Source: Litoditis marina
Lineage: Eukaryota; Nematoda; Chromadorea; Rhabditida; Rhabditidae
NCBI GenBank assembly: GCA_964036275.1
Contig: OZ038436.1
Coordinates: 12,799,904-12,863,903 of the forward strand
Length of the DNA: 64,000 bases
Reading direction: 5' to 3'
Positions 12,602 to 25,747 of this stretch are shown piece after piece. Under the pieces are notes generated by a model, which was not told where the DNA came from, did no database searches, and saw only the letters and a program-made list of their open reading frames with translations. Numbering within the stretch: position 1 is the stretch's first letter; each line of letters begins with the position of its first letter. Position numbers and translations under genes: made by a program.

Positions 12602-15178
12602 TTATCCTCTCATCCAGTGATCAATGAGCGTGGAGAATGCCGCAAATCCAGCCGCTCCCCAAAGGGCTGGCTTGATGCCAGCTCGAAGACCAAGAATAGC
12701 GCCAACGATACCTGTAAAAGTATGTACTGTGTAAATGGCCTGCAATTCAAGAATCAACGAAGAATCGTTTCTCATTTAGTTTTCAGTACATTTTTTTTCG
12801 ATATTTCAAAGAGACGCTCTCGCATCAGGTCTACCTAATGCTTACCTACAACCCTAAAGAGTTAGGTTGGGTCAGAAGTGAAGGTTAATGGCAGAAGACA
12901 TGTGTCGCTATTTGAAACCCATCATCAATTTTTGACAACATACCTCCAGAGTAGGTGCCATTTCTCCAATCACTCTTTGCTCGCACTGTCTCTAAGATGC
13001 ACTCGGTTCCTGAGAGAAACAAATGATAAGACAATGAACATAGTTCCCCAATTTAACAATACCCAAAAAATGAGAAATAACAATAACGTAGAAAAATTCA
13101 GATAACGCAATAACTTAGTATATACGCCGTATCTTCCAAAGTATCATCCTTGTGCAAAAAAGGTGCAAAACTAACAAAGTTGCGAAAAAAATAGTGAAAC
13201 TGTTAACCTGAGAACATGAGACCGATTGATCCGAAATTCTTTCCATAAGACTTCATACGACCACTCATCTCCTTCCACGTTTGCTTGAAGGTGAGCTGAA
13301 AACCGGATGGATAAGTATTTTACAAAAAAAAACAACAACAATTGTATTAGGTTATAGTACTGTAATGAGCTAAAAGTAAATTCCTTGAATCCTTCGAATA
13401 TGTACTTTTTACTCGCTTCCTCAACATTGGAATAAAGATAACCAGTTCAAATTTTACTACCAACTCTCTACACAGAAAAGAGTAAAGAACTCTTACAGTT
13501 GATCCGTAGATCAAATGTTGCCCACCTGCTTCGTGGGATCTCCTCCCACCATACTCAACGACGGATCAACAGACGCAGTGAACAGACCAAATGCAATTCC
13601 TGAAATCAACTGCTATTACCACCCGGTAATGGTCCATCAGTGAGAATGGTGATAGTACGTATGACGAATGGAATATAATAGTTTACTTAGTGTAGTCGCG
13701 AAGTGACTGTTCACACTGGTAGATGTGGCACTTTAATGAATTGAGATCGGAAAACTAGCTGACATCACTAAGTAGTATTTGCAGAAACAACAAACGAGGT
13801 CCGTTTCAAAACACCAAACAACTACTATATGCAGAAAAAGCCATTACTATCAATGCTTGATTCCATTGTTTTCCGCGGAAATTTAAGAACTGTTCCGTGC
13901 TTCAAGTCCAAACTAGATTGGGTCAACCCCTGTAGAAGCATCCGATTCGCTCAGGATTTTCTTAGATTTTATTGACAGTCGTTTCTCAAACATCATCCCG
14001 ACGACCCTTTGGATAAACTAATTTTCTCGGCTACTTCTAAAGCTGAGCAACATGGTTACTTTAAAGAAGATACCAGAAAGGTTAGTGGTTTGCTATGAAG
14101 AACTGGAGACAATGAACTAACCAACTCCGTAGCCCAATATCCCAGATATGGTGGCTTTCACGGCACAATTCTCCATGGCGCGCGACATGAATAATTCCTC
14201 CCTCGTCATTTCTGGCAAGCTCAGCATCTGAAACACACATTCGAAAAACATAAGGCGACATTTCACATTTACAGCATCATCCATCCATAATGGTTAAAAA
14301 ACAAGTAGATAGAGAGAGAGATGGATTCAGAAAGAGAGAAAGAGCTATATAGGTAAGATAGAGAGGATAAGGAAGACGAGAAGGAAGATGCTACACATGT
14401 GAATAGTTAAAAGACAAGTACAACTAGTGACATTAACGCAGTAATCCGTAGAATCAATATAATTGCAATACTAGAATATGGGAGCATACCGCCTTCGGCT
14501 TGATTGGTGTTCGGTCCGGGTTCCATGGGCGACTTTTTGATCCAATCATTTGATCTATCATCTGCACATAGGCTGACGGCCTGTACACAAACTCCTGAAG
14601 AGACACACGCTCGAGAAAATACTCATATAACAACTATTCATGGAATCAACTTCCTAGAAACACTTTACATGAATCAAGTTTCTGTCCACATACTGATACG
14701 CTTACGATTTTGAGACGACATGACGTGATTAGGAGCCTTACTCCTTTTCATTAGCTCAGTTTTCCAGAGTTTCCTTTGGCACCAGGTAAAACTCATTCAA
14801 AAATAAAACTCATTACTGGAAAACTCATTGAGAATGGAAACTCATTAACTTATTTTTAGTCAGGAATTCAAAAACGCCAAAAAATTTGAAAGTTGATTTT
14901 CGCCTTTCACTACGTTCATGTACTTAATGAGATTTATTTTTGAATGAGATATACTTTATTGAGTTTTATTTCTGAATGAGTTTTTCTGGTTGCCTTTCCT
15001 TTACAAATACCAATTTACGTCTATCCCATAACTTTTGCCTCCTCAGATAAATAAACAAAAATACTCTGCATCTAACTGAACGTACCGCTGGCTGCGGTCT
15101 TTCCTTTCTTGGTTGTGCAAAGGGATTCCCGAACAAATCCTCCATTTGCACCTGACCCCCCATCTGTGGAAGAGCCAT
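12602..15178 (-). CDS. TIMM22: Mitochondrial inner membrane translocase subunit Tim22
   Basis: Channel-forming core of the TIM22 complex, which inserts carrier proteins into the mitochondrial inner membrane. Exons in transcription order: 15086-15178, 14490-14594, 14122-14227, 13526-13599, 13208-13295, 12944-13009, 12602-12711; 213 aa, all phases close, stop TAA. The Tim17/22/23 family signature is clear: [20 protein letters not shown], the DPTKQ loop, [32 protein letters not shown], and the glycine-rich last helices [15 protein letters not shown] and [19 protein letters not shown]. Cys87 and Cys159 sit where family members carry the conserved disulfide pair. The start codon lies one base after a TTTGTAG acceptor, so it may be trans-spliced or have a 5'UTR intron. 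Lies downstream of LMBRD2 on the same strand. Confidence 0.95.
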
Positions 15179-16244
15179 CCTACAAATAAACTATGCGAGC
15201 ACATGAATAATAATGAACGCTCTTATTTAATATAGTTAACGTTTGAAAGGATAACATAATACTATAATCCCTCAAGTATACAAATAACAGATAGCTGTCA
15301 GTGAAAACTGTGAGCACCAAAGCACACCGAAAATGAGAAAATAAATATTATTATTATTCATAGAATAGAGATAGATAGCTCTAACAAACACATAGAGAAC
15401 ATTATTCACAACCTAAAAATGAGACCAGCTCCTGTAACTTGAAAATGATAAATTAAAACAATTTGCTCCATAAAAATTTAAGCTCAGACAATGATTTCAA
15501 ACTTTAACCCATTTAAATTTTGAAGTTCAGTATATAAAAATAGTAACATGCGTGAAAACTTTAAAGAACGTATCCTAAAGGTCAAAACTGTGTGATATAT
15601 TACACAACTATCTGCCTAAATTATACCGTAAAATTTGATTTGTGATGGCAAGCAAATTCCCGTCCCTTCAAGTAATAATACATCATAATATGTTAAATAG
15701 GGGGAACATTGACTTTTTACCCCCCACCTTTCTGAATTTGTATTGCGTTTGGGGGATGGTAGTTGTTATAATTCAATTTATCACCTGCAATACAAAAGTT
15801 TGAGGGTGGGGGGTAAAAAGTAAACATTTCCGGTATTGAAGTTCAGCCCCCCACTCGATGAAGTTTGACCCCCCACCATTGAAGTTCTACCCCCCGCCGA
15901 CCCAAGTGGGGGGTAAATGTAAATAGTAAATGTCGAAGTTGAATTTTGACCCCCCTCTCCTAGATTTTCAGGTTTTAGCTTGGGTGGGGGGTTGAAGTGC
16001 TACGGGGGGGACTCAAGTGGGAGGGCGATACTTCAATTTTCCCTAAATAGGAATGTAAACGAACCACTAGGTCCTATAACTTTGCTTTGGTCTGAAAACA
16101 ATTTTGAATCTTCACCCACCCAAGAGAGTGAAATATAGACGAGTCACGGGTGTCAACAATGGCGTGCAATAGACTATATTGGAGATTCAACAAATTTTAA
16201 GAGTTTTAAAAATAGGAAACTCTGAACGTGACCTACAATCCCTA
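15179..16244. other. Spacer between LMBRD2 and TIMM22
   Basis: About 1.07 kb, AT-rich, with no open frame that looks real. The only structure I see is the C-run and G-run element at 15701-16043. Confidence 0.7.
15701..16043. mobile_element. hAT-like element filled with GGGGGGTAAA-type motifs
   Basis: Starts GGGGAACATTGAC and ends with the imperfect inverse CTTCAATTTTCCC. Flanked by a 7-bp direct repeat TAAATAG (15694-15700 and 16044-16050), or 8 bp with one mismatch, as hAT transposons leave. The interior is made of many variants of CCCCCCAC, GGGGGGTAAA and TTGAAGT in both orientations. No coding capacity. Confidence 0.65.
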
Positions 16245-19200
16245 CTATAAATCATCGAACAAGTTGGTTGGAGATGGATGTTCGTGTAACAATGGACTTC
16301 TTCTCTCATTTCGTAGGTCTGACACGGAATTCCCATAACTGATCAACATCTCATTGTGGTCATCCGACTCGTCGTGCACAGCATTTATCATCGGTACAGT
16401 ATCCTCGGCCAGGCGAGAGGTCAGATTTTTACCTATAAAAAGAACTTTAGCAGAGAAGAATACGTTCAAAATTAGAATAAACAGAAGTTCTCAAAGTCAA
16501 AGTTCTGGATTTTTTCATTACAGCTTACAATGCATAAGTGCGCTATCACCACATAGTTTGGCAACCTTGGCTAGCCAGCAAATCATAAAACACACTGAAT
16601 ATTTTTAGGCAGTGACCAAATCTTCGTTGTAGTTTGATCTCGATACACGTCATAATTCACGGATTTAGACCAAGAAGCAACGAGATCAAACTACAAACCC
16701 AGTGGGATATATTGTATAGGTTTGAAGCGGAACGAGGGAATCGTATAATTCATACTCATGAAGGAAGCCCCCGTACCTCTTGCTGTCCAAGTCTCTTCTC
16801 GCCTCTCGCGACCGGCCTGTCTATTCAGTTTATTCCTCTCCAACTGGACCAACGATTTTCCGGCACAAACCATGTCCTTTAATGAAAAAAACCACTGTTT
16901 AGACAGAAATGAGACATGAACACCAATTATGTGTGTGACTTGATGATTACATTAGGGATTCGGAAACATTCGATAATGACCATATGGAATTGGCGTTTTA
17001 ATCAGAGACACTCCTTCTACAATTTATGGTCCAAGTAAAACAGAAAAACACAAACCTACAAGAAAATCAAATGAACTCAATTTTGAAATCAATTTCAGTT
17101 ATTCACATGACCCACAACTTATTCTCCAATGGTACAAAATTTAAATTAATACCTGAGTGAATTCATCATCTGCGACAAATTGGTCGAAGCCGAGATTGTG
17201 CAGAATATAGGTACCTAGTCTGAAAACACACCGCAGATAAACTACGACTACGATGCTTTGATATTGTAAGTGAGAAATGTAGCAAATCAATAACAATAAG
17301 AAAACTCGTGTTTTATCAAAGGGGCTATTAATTATGGTAGTTCGCTCACTTGTAATAATTGACGGCACAGAAAATCAGAATGCAAATCGGAAGATAAATA
17401 TTGATTCCTTTGGCCAAGATAGGAATTACATCCAAATGTCCCATCAACTGAAAACAGATTTTTTTCTTTCAAATTCTTTTTTTTGTTCATTTTCATATTC
17501 AAAGCCTCAATGACTCCTGTATTTGCTGTATAACAAAAAAATGAAACTACGAGAGAATTACAAGTTCTCTGATGATGATCATTCAGAGGACTAGACGCCT
17601 CAACGAAAGAATACGGCTGAGAGAACATATATATTACTTCTCCATTCTTAGTTTATTGAGTTCTTCCGGCGTCTTCTGAATATTTTGCACATTCTTTCAA
17701 TGATTGGTTCAGTAAGTACTCTATTCAAAAATAGAAAAACAACCCTACCTTAGTAAACTGCGTTTCGACCGCATAGTCCTTTATCAGAGTGATGTGCGAA
17801 TCCAGGTGAACCATTCCGAGGAAATTGAGACAAATCGGAGGGGTGAGACGACAGAGAAGACTGAAAACATCACAATAACCATCAGCTGCTCATTCTTATC
17901 ATCATTCACCAGAAAAGAGGCAGGCTTAGATTGCCCATCTGTTCTGGTAGTTGAGACATTGAACAGTTATCTGAGAACTGTCAGGTTATAGCAAATATTG
18001 TTGCTCTGCTTAGTTTACCTAGTTGCACTGGGGCTACGGCTAGTGATGGTAGACGGTTGAAAAATGTACGAGATTTTGTCTTTCTCATTAAAATGAACAG
18101 CCCAACTTTTTCAATTTTGATCGATGTGGCTATTTAGACAGTGTTCAAGGTAAACGAATATAAGGAGGCGTATAACTCACATTGCGCTGAAAAGAAGACT
18201 GTTGTCATCCGTGTGTTTGTGTGGATCCAAATGATAATACTTGTAGATTTTCAATCGGAACACAGTGAAATACGCACAGCAGCACAGATAACAAATGATT
18301 CCAATAGCAACAAACTGGAAAACTATCTTTTTGTGTTATGCTTTTCGTATATAGCACAGAACACTTCTCGCAAACACTGCCTTTTTCTAATTGACTACCA
18401 TCAATGAAGTTTGTTGTTTTCCCACTTTTCGAACTAACTGGACCGAAGTTTCCATGCGCCTATCGCAATCGCTCTATCCCTGTTTTACCAAAACCTATAT
18501 TTAGGAAAGAAACTAGGGTTGTTAATCGAGTTCAAAATTTCGAGTTTTCGAGTTTTCGAGTTTTGGGAAATTTCGAGTTTTCGAGTTTTCGAGTTTTGGG
18601 AAATTTCGAGTTTTCGAGTTTTTGAGTTTTGGGAAATTTCGAGTTTTCGAGTTTTTGAGTTTTGGGAAATTTCGAGTTTTCGAGTTTTCGAGTTTTTGAG
18701 TTTTGGGAAATTTCGAGTTTTTGAGTTTCGAGTTCGACTCAACTCGAAAATTTTCGAGTTTTTTTCGAGTCGAGTTTTGAGTGTTTTTGGACCCAAAATA
18801 GACATTTTTCGAGTCCGAAATTTTGATTTTCGAGTTTTCGCGTTCAAAATTTCGAGTTTTCGAGTTTTCGAGTTTTGGGAAATTTCGAGTTTTCGAGTTT
18901 TTGAGTTTTGGGAAATTTCGAGTTTTCGAGTTGTCGCGTTTTTGGAAAATTTCGAGTTTTCGAGTTTTCGAGTTTCGAGTTCGACTCAACTCGAAAATTT
19001 TCGAGTTTTTTCGAGTCGAGTCGAGTTTCGAGTTCGAGTTTAACAACCCTAAAAGAAACATTTAAACTCAATCGAGAAATTTGTGTGGTTTGGGTGAATA
19101 ACACATTGTATCACCCGTTTTTTTTTCAATCGGAATTTTGAATACCCTAATTTCAACAAGAGACAAGAGTTTCCTTTTACTGGTGAATAATATCTCACGT

Positions 19201-22200
19201 TTTTTGTAGTTTGGTCGCCCAGACAAAGTGACCGATTTTCAATAATTTTCTGTTCACAACAAAGTCGTCCCACGTAAGATGTGTGCCCTGTAACGGACCT
19301 GTGTGTATTTGTAGTGAAATCGATTGGCAGCGTATTCCATGATGAGAGCAGCTGGGGACAGCGTTGGATGAATAATGAAGAAGGTACACTCGGATACCAG
19401 AATCAACACGGTCATCACGATCAACAGCAGAGCAGCTATCTGAATTGAAAACTAGCTGAGCCATACGAAGACTGGTGAATCTTTCTAATTCGCCAGCGCT
19501 TCTTTGCAGTCTGCGATGAAGAGGACCTCACTCGAAAAAAGAAATGTAGTACGCGCTTCGCGCTGATACCATCGTTAAAAACACTACTTTGTGAAAGGGT
19601 TGTATTACTTGGATAGGGCACATGTTTGACTATTGTCAACGTCAATTTTTCCGAAAATTCACACCTTTTTGTACGATAATTCTTGAAATTTCGTTTCCAC
19701 CTGAACAAGCCGTCTTCGAACCAAACTAACCTTGCTTGCTACTCTCTGGCACTTGACAAACCAAATATAGTTAAAATAAGATGGTAGTAGTGAGCCTTCG
19801 CGAGATTGCCAAGAACCAGTCAGCTCCGACTGCCCTATATCTTCCAAGAACAACGCTTTGGAAACCAATGATCTGAAGTCGATATTAGAGATAACATATA
19901 ATTAGAGTTTTCCATCCAAGAAGATGAAAACATACGTACATCAGCCTTTTTCTCGAGTGAATACATTTAAAAAAAATTAGCTCTTTCACCGATCTCATAC
20001 TCTGGACCGACTCAGAAAAAAGTTAGATGGCCATATTGTTAGATAAACGACATCTTGTTCGAACAAATGTCGAATCATCTTCACTATGTTCAAGTTCCAA
20101 AATGATGCAATAAATCGGAAAATCAGTCTACCTCCATTGTGCTGTGGTCCTATGATGAGCTTGTACTGCAGCAATCACGTATTTATGATGAGAAACCTGC
20201 AACGCTGAGTTTCATCCATCTTTTGATCTGCAGTTCCCTTTATTAATTCAATAATGTTTCTCAGTTTCTCTGATCATTTTACATGTTAGATACCATGCTT
20301 TGTTTACGTAATGAACCGGTTTATTCAAGAATATAACGGTATTCGAGATATGGTTCAAAACTAGTGAGTCAGCAGTCACAACTCACCAAATACTTTTCAG
20401 TGTTTGCTGCAGAAATATCTTGAGTCCCTGAGAACTCAATAGCAGAGCGAGCGGGGAATAACTCATCTATGACCTGGAATATATATCTACAATCATTTTG
20501 ACACTCTCTCCAAGTTGTGATACTTTTCACAAGCACAGTTCATACACACACCATTGGAGTGTTGTGACAATTCTCTAAACAGGAAAAACTCCAATTTTTC
20601 ATGAAAAGTATTTACCCGTAGAAACGTGCCCACTTTTTAAAAAAAAATTGTGCGATTTAGCGAAGTTTACTAGAGCTTGAGTTTATACATCGAATGAAAT
20701 CATAATTTTCAGAATCACATGTGACAACCAACCTCAGTGGGGAACTTGGAAAGAACGACTTGGGCCAGTTCCCGTTTTCCATGCTCATTTTTCAGAGAAT
20801 TCAAAACATGACGAGAATGCCTGAAATGAAATCAATTATGGAAATTAATCGCTATCGTTTCATGTTCATTTACTCAAAGTAGCTATTCTCATACGATTCT
20901 TCATGATAACCCAAAACTGAATAGAAGCCACTAGGTAATGTAATCGCCTATTGGAAGGAAAAAGAAATTCCTACCTGTAAAGCTGTTTCAAGGCGTCTTC
21001 CGCCTCGCTCTTCTCAGTAGATAGTTTATCAATATCGAAATATATTTTATTCAGTCGATACCCTGAACAATAATAAAGTTAACATGGTTGGATCACAGTA
21101 TTTGGAAAAGTTACAGGTTGAAATCGACTCTGCAAGACACTGAATACTAAAAAAAAATATCATTTTCTCAAAGATTTCGTGTATTGGCTGCATTAATGAT
21201 AGAGGTAAATATTGGCTGCATTAATGATAGAGGTAAAAGCCCCTTGTATATCGTATATTTGTGATATTCACAAATCACATCGGTAGACCGCTTGTTTAGT
21301 TATTTACACTATCAATTCCATATATTGAGCGAATATGCTATTATCAACTTACTTCTACTGCCCTTATACCACAGGCTGCGAGGTAGTTCCACCATTCCAT
21401 AACCGAGAAGTAAGACCAACAAGAAGAGACCCCATGTATTTGATGCCGACACCAGGATTACTTTCAAATGTTCCCTAAAATGTAGTACGATGACGATCAG
21501 AGAACCACGATGACATAATCCGGTTTATATTTCAAACTAGAAACATTTCCGATATTATTCGCTGATATAGAAGAACGAAATATGTCGAAACGAGAAGTTC
21601 TCTAGGACTTCGTTCAAAACCTCTTATTTCTGACCACCAACGATGCAAATAACATATTTAGTACAAAATAAAATGCTGGATAACCTCGAAACGATGATGA
21701 CTTTATCTAAAAAGGTATGAACAACTCACGTATTGATGACAACTCCCTTGAAAACCGCATACACCAAGAGCAGAAGGAACAAAATCATGTAGATCCCATA
21801 GTACAAAGCATTGTTGAAGAGGGCCGACTTCAACCGAGCGCCCATGGTGAAATCGCCGGCATTTGAATACGACTGCAGCAAAGGAAGAACGATCCTTAAA
21901 TCCCATATTCAAGCGAACATAAAACACATATATAGCAAATAGCAATCACAAGACTCATTATCCACAAGCCATTAAGGTGTGATTATTTTACAAATATTAA
22001 CCCATTTCTCGATATAAATACATAAACATTTATGACTTTGCACAAAAAGGAAAAATTTCAACAAAATTTGAGCGTAAAAGGAGCCTGTTTTGATTTTTTT
22101 TCTGGCCATGCAGACATCTTTACGGGAACTTGTCAGAAACGTCTTCAACCTAATTTTGAACAGATAGAAGAAAATACCACGTTAGATCAGTAGATCAGTG

Positions 22201-23324
22201 TAACGTGCATCCTATAAAGTATGAACAAATTAATGAACAGGAGTGATTGGTACAGTTGAAAAAGTCTGACCAGGTCAACAGTTGTGCAGTCCAATAGACA
22301 ATTCTCCATAACTGAAGAAGCACATCATCGTTTACATATCCCTCCGGCTTCTCACAAACAACGGTCGTATTCAAATGAACACGTTCCGATTCACATCGAT
22401 TGTAGAACGTCTGCAACAAAACAGCGTTCATGATTCAACGTACATCATTTCATTTTTGGGAGGAATTTCACTATCCAAAATATTAAACCCATGCCCATCT
22501 ATGATCTACTGCATCATCGTTCTGAAAATAACTGCGATGTTAAGTAACAAGCATGAAATACTGCTAAACAAGAACAAGCAGTTATTCCCATATCACTTTT
22601 TCAAACAAGAAGTCCTTCGATAAAACTCACAATAGCCACATCGAGCGGCAATACGAAAATGATTGTGAATGAGAAAAACCATCCAATGAACGTCGAAAGA
22701 GTAACGATGAAGGACTGTTTACGCCAGTTGCCGTACTGAAAACACGAGCCATATCCACCGGATTATCAACTTAGTTTGCTGTATTCTGTATCAGATTCAT
22801 TACTGATTACACAAGACGCCACCATACTTGAAAATTGGCCAATAGGAAAGGGGACGAGGGTGAAAGGGGACGAGGGGGGGACGAGGGTGAAAGGGGACGG
22901 GGGATATGGCAAAAAGGACGAGGGCTGAGGCAAAGGGGACGAGGGCTGATGCAAAAAAACACTCTTAGGTATCGTAGAAAGGGGAAAAGATGAATCAATA
23001 ATAAAGATACAGAACAAGGAAAGTATTATGGAGTAATCGGAAACTGAATTTGACTTGATTTCCCTCTAATTATCAATCCGCCCCTCGTCCCCTTTGCCAT
23101 ACCCCCCATCCCCTTTCACCCTCGTCCCCTTTCCTATTCACCTTGAAAATTGGATACTTTCCCTCGAAAACAGTAATCATGCATTTCGTGAGTATGGTTC
23201 ACAGACATAGCTAGAAGTCACAACTCGGGAAAATTATAATTTATAAAACAGGTACCTTGTTCAGAAGCCAGGCTGTTAGGACAAACACAAATAACAGCTC
23301 TGCACCGAGAAGAAGGGCTCCCAT
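16245..23324 (-). CDS. LMBRD2: LMBR1 domain-containing protein 2
   Basis: Multi-pass membrane protein of the LMBR1/limb-region family; human LMBRD2 has been tied to beta-adrenergic receptor signalling. Seventeen exons: 23256-23324, 22631-22735, 22271-22410, 21730-21894, 21353-21474, 20975-21062, 20733-20820, 20387-20473, 20132-20196, 19731-19872, 19299-19439, 18181-18326, 17749-17860, 17350-17447, 17153-17219, 16777-16876, 16245-16432. All phases close, 640 aa. Diagnostic stretches: YGNWRKQ then VLPLDVAI after the first membrane helix, [59 protein letters not shown] and [20 protein letters not shown] hydrophobic helix at residues 3-22 fits the family N-terminus. The tail is short and hydrophilic. 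Introns carry two motif-filled inverted-repeat elements (18514-19051, 22839-23141). Confidence 0.95.
16627..16697. repeat. Foldback repeat, TTTGTAGTTTGATC family
   Basis: Inverted arms GTTGTAGTTTGATCTCG and CGAGATCAAACTACAA lie about 37 bases apart. The same arm sequence recurs at 60694-60766 as a foldback and singly at 11696, 52809 and, as part of a longer repeat, 19203 and 32931. Lies in the last LMBRD2 intron. Confidence 0.7.
18514..19051. mobile_element. hAT-like element filled with CGAGTTTT repeats
   Basis: 538-bp element in LMBRD2 intron 11 with perfect 12-bp inverted ends TAGGGTTGTTAA and TTAACAACCCTA, flanked by a perfect 8-bp direct repeat AAAGAAAC (18506-18513 and 19052-19059), the size hAT transposases produce. 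Between the ends lie dozens of copies of CGAGTTTT, often as a 33-bp unit ending TTTTGGGAAATTT, plus a short internal palindrome GACTCAACTCGAAAATTTTCGAGT-like found twice. Open frames through it in both strands are repeat artefacts. Confidence 0.9.
19203..19276. repeat. 74-bp interspersed repeat in LMBRD2 intron
   Basis: Runs from TTTGTAGTTTGGTCGCCCAG to GTCGTCCCACGTA. It matches, with substitutions, the last 74 bases of each 1-kb tandem unit in the PAIP1 intron (32931-33004 and 33948-34021). Confidence 0.7.
22839..23141. mobile_element. Inverted-repeat element filled with GGGGACGAGGG
   Basis: Left arm CAATAGGAAAGGGGACGAGG and right arm CCTCGTCCCCTTTCCTATTC are inverses. Flanked by an identical 12-bp direct repeat CTTGAAAATTGG (22827-22838 and 23142-23153). 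Each arm continues as repeats of GGGGACGAGGG(T/C) with AAA spacers. The centre is unique AT-rich sequence. Lies in LMBRD2 intron 1. Confidence 0.75.
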
Positions 23325-24239
23325 ATCTTGCGCGAAAGTGGCCACAAACTATCATTTGCCGAAGACGATAATAATCATTTGGAATGATACACGTAAACAA
23401 ATCTTTTACTCCACTCCACACTGAACGGAACTAAAAATCACTGGATATATGATTAATCCCACTAATACAATAACAACAATAGGTGATATAATCAATTAAT
23501 TATCGTTATTCGACTGTATTAAATTTGCTGAAGTGCATAATCAAATTTGCACACAGAAAGCGTCAACTGAACAAGCCCGACGCAAACAGAGTGCGTCACT
23601 AATCAAGACAGCCATCTGGATTACATTTCAATACACGACGGCTGGCTCTAACTGACGAAGGGTGCTGATTATACGAGAAAAATTATATAAAGAATACGTA
23701 AAATAAAAACCATTATCTATTCAATAATGATTTCCCGTTCTAAGGTTTCCTGAAACCAACCTAGATCCACATTTGATAGTATTATCTTGAAGATTTTGTA
23801 GTTTGCGTCTTCATTCTAGAAGGTAGACTGGGAAAATACCAATACAAAATAAATAAAACATTGAGCTATAAAATTTTATTATACGTAAAAGGTTAGTCTG
23901 TAGATAGAAATCATCATCAAGCAGACTACTGGGAGATCATGCCGTGTAGACCGGTGTGGTAATCCTCGCGAACCGATCTGACATGTTTCTATAACACAAG
24001 AATTCACACCAGCAGATGCGCAAATACACAATGGGCCAAACTACAAAACTATATGTAGCCCTCAAATTGGTTATTCGCTACACCCGAAACGCTATCACTA
24101 GATCGTAATATGATACAGGTCGAATTTGACAGTAGAACAATAGAAAAAGATAGTCACAAACACACAAGTATACAACCAGGAAAATGAGGTACAAAACAGG
24201 AAAGGGTTCGTTTTTGGAGGGTGGATACTCGAAGGCGCA
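23325..24239. other. Spacer between PAIP1 and LMBRD2
   Basis: About 0.9 kb between the PAIP1 stop and the LMBRD2 start, both on the minus strand. I see no gene or repeat. It must hold the PAIP1 3'UTR and the LMBRD2 promoter or trans-splice site. Confidence 0.5.
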
Positions 24240-25689
24240 TCAAGCCTGATGCTCGTCCGTCGTTTTTTCTTCCACCACCTTTTCGACGACCGAAACAGAC
24301 AAGTTCTCCAGCAATTCAGAAGCGCTGTCAACCTGAAACACACACATCTCGAAAAATAGGTAGGATATTGAAAACATGATATTTTGAGTAAAAACTTTTT
24401 CATTTAGACGGAAATAATATTGTGAAATAATTCTCTATCCTCTATGACAAGCATTCTGGTTTCAAAAACAGAACATTCACTGTGTTGCTTGGAATGAAAC
24501 GACTTTGGAGTGCAGAAATTGAAATAAATCACTTTGTTGACCTACCTCAACATCTCAATACTTGAAGGAAAGCAGCTTGTATTCGGTTAAGTTTAACAAA
24601 CGATGTGCACGGTGACCAACCTGTTTCTTTTGTCTTTCCTCCTGCTCGAAACGACCGAGTTCCTTCAAAACATCCGTGTCGTCTATTGACGAATCCGTAT
24701 CGATTCCTTCACCTTAGACAATATTCATAACAAATCAAAAACAACATCAACGAACATAGTGATATTCACACTAGAATCGCTTTATGCTAATTTCCACCCC
24801 CGACAGTAGTGCATGCAAACTTAAGATGAGTATAAGTTTTGATCTGAACTGATTTACCCTCCAATTTCATAGATACAGTTTTTTCTAGCGTTTGGAGCTC
24901 ATCAGAAACATGTAAAGTTCGGTTTTTGTGTCCCACCTTCTTTAAGAGCTTAGAATGTTTGCCATGAAAATATTATTGATCTTAATAATAAATATTAAAT
25001 CCACTTCAGAGCTGAGATCAATGATTACCTACCGTCAATGACACCGAAGTGAGATTCGAGGAACAATCGCTCCTCTTCGCTCAGGTCAATTTCTTTTCCG
25101 TCCGCTCCAATTATAGCACCGGTAGGGGCGGAAGAACAAGAAGAAACAGCAGCCTAGAAAGATACGTGAAATGGAGGAGAAAAGAAAACGAAAGTCAAAC
25201 ATTCCGAAACGATAGTTTTCTAATTATTAATGATGTAGTGAACCATTTTGAAAGGTTCAATCACACAATAGTGTGAATGTGCTAGTTTAACCTTCGAACT
25301 TCCTTAAAAAATTGAACCATTTCTAATCAACAGATGATGATATCAAGATAGCATATGTCATATTAATTATTTCTCTTAGCATCGCTTCCTGGCGGTGATT
25401 ATCATATACTTTACAGATGATGTTATCACAGCTTAACAGTTTGAAAGTCTGTAAAAATATAAACGGTGCAATTTCTGAATAATCAACTACTCACCCTGCT
25501 TCCCACCCATCCTCTCTGACGTTTTTCCACCAGCATGGTTATCTGGGTTTTTATCGATTCGCTGAGCTGAGGACTGCCGCGAGCGAATCCACTCAGACGC
25601 GTCAACAATTCACTCATCTGAAATACAAATTCTAATGAATAACACAATGAGAATTCGGATGCTAACTTGTAATTTTAACCAGAGAATCA

Positions 25690-25747
<58 letters not shown>

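Noticed and set aside
18485..19104. Long open frames of up to 179 codons on both strands, rich in [10 protein letters not shown] or [10 protein letters not shown]
   Set aside because: They are translations of the CGAGTTTT satellite, which lacks stops in several frames.
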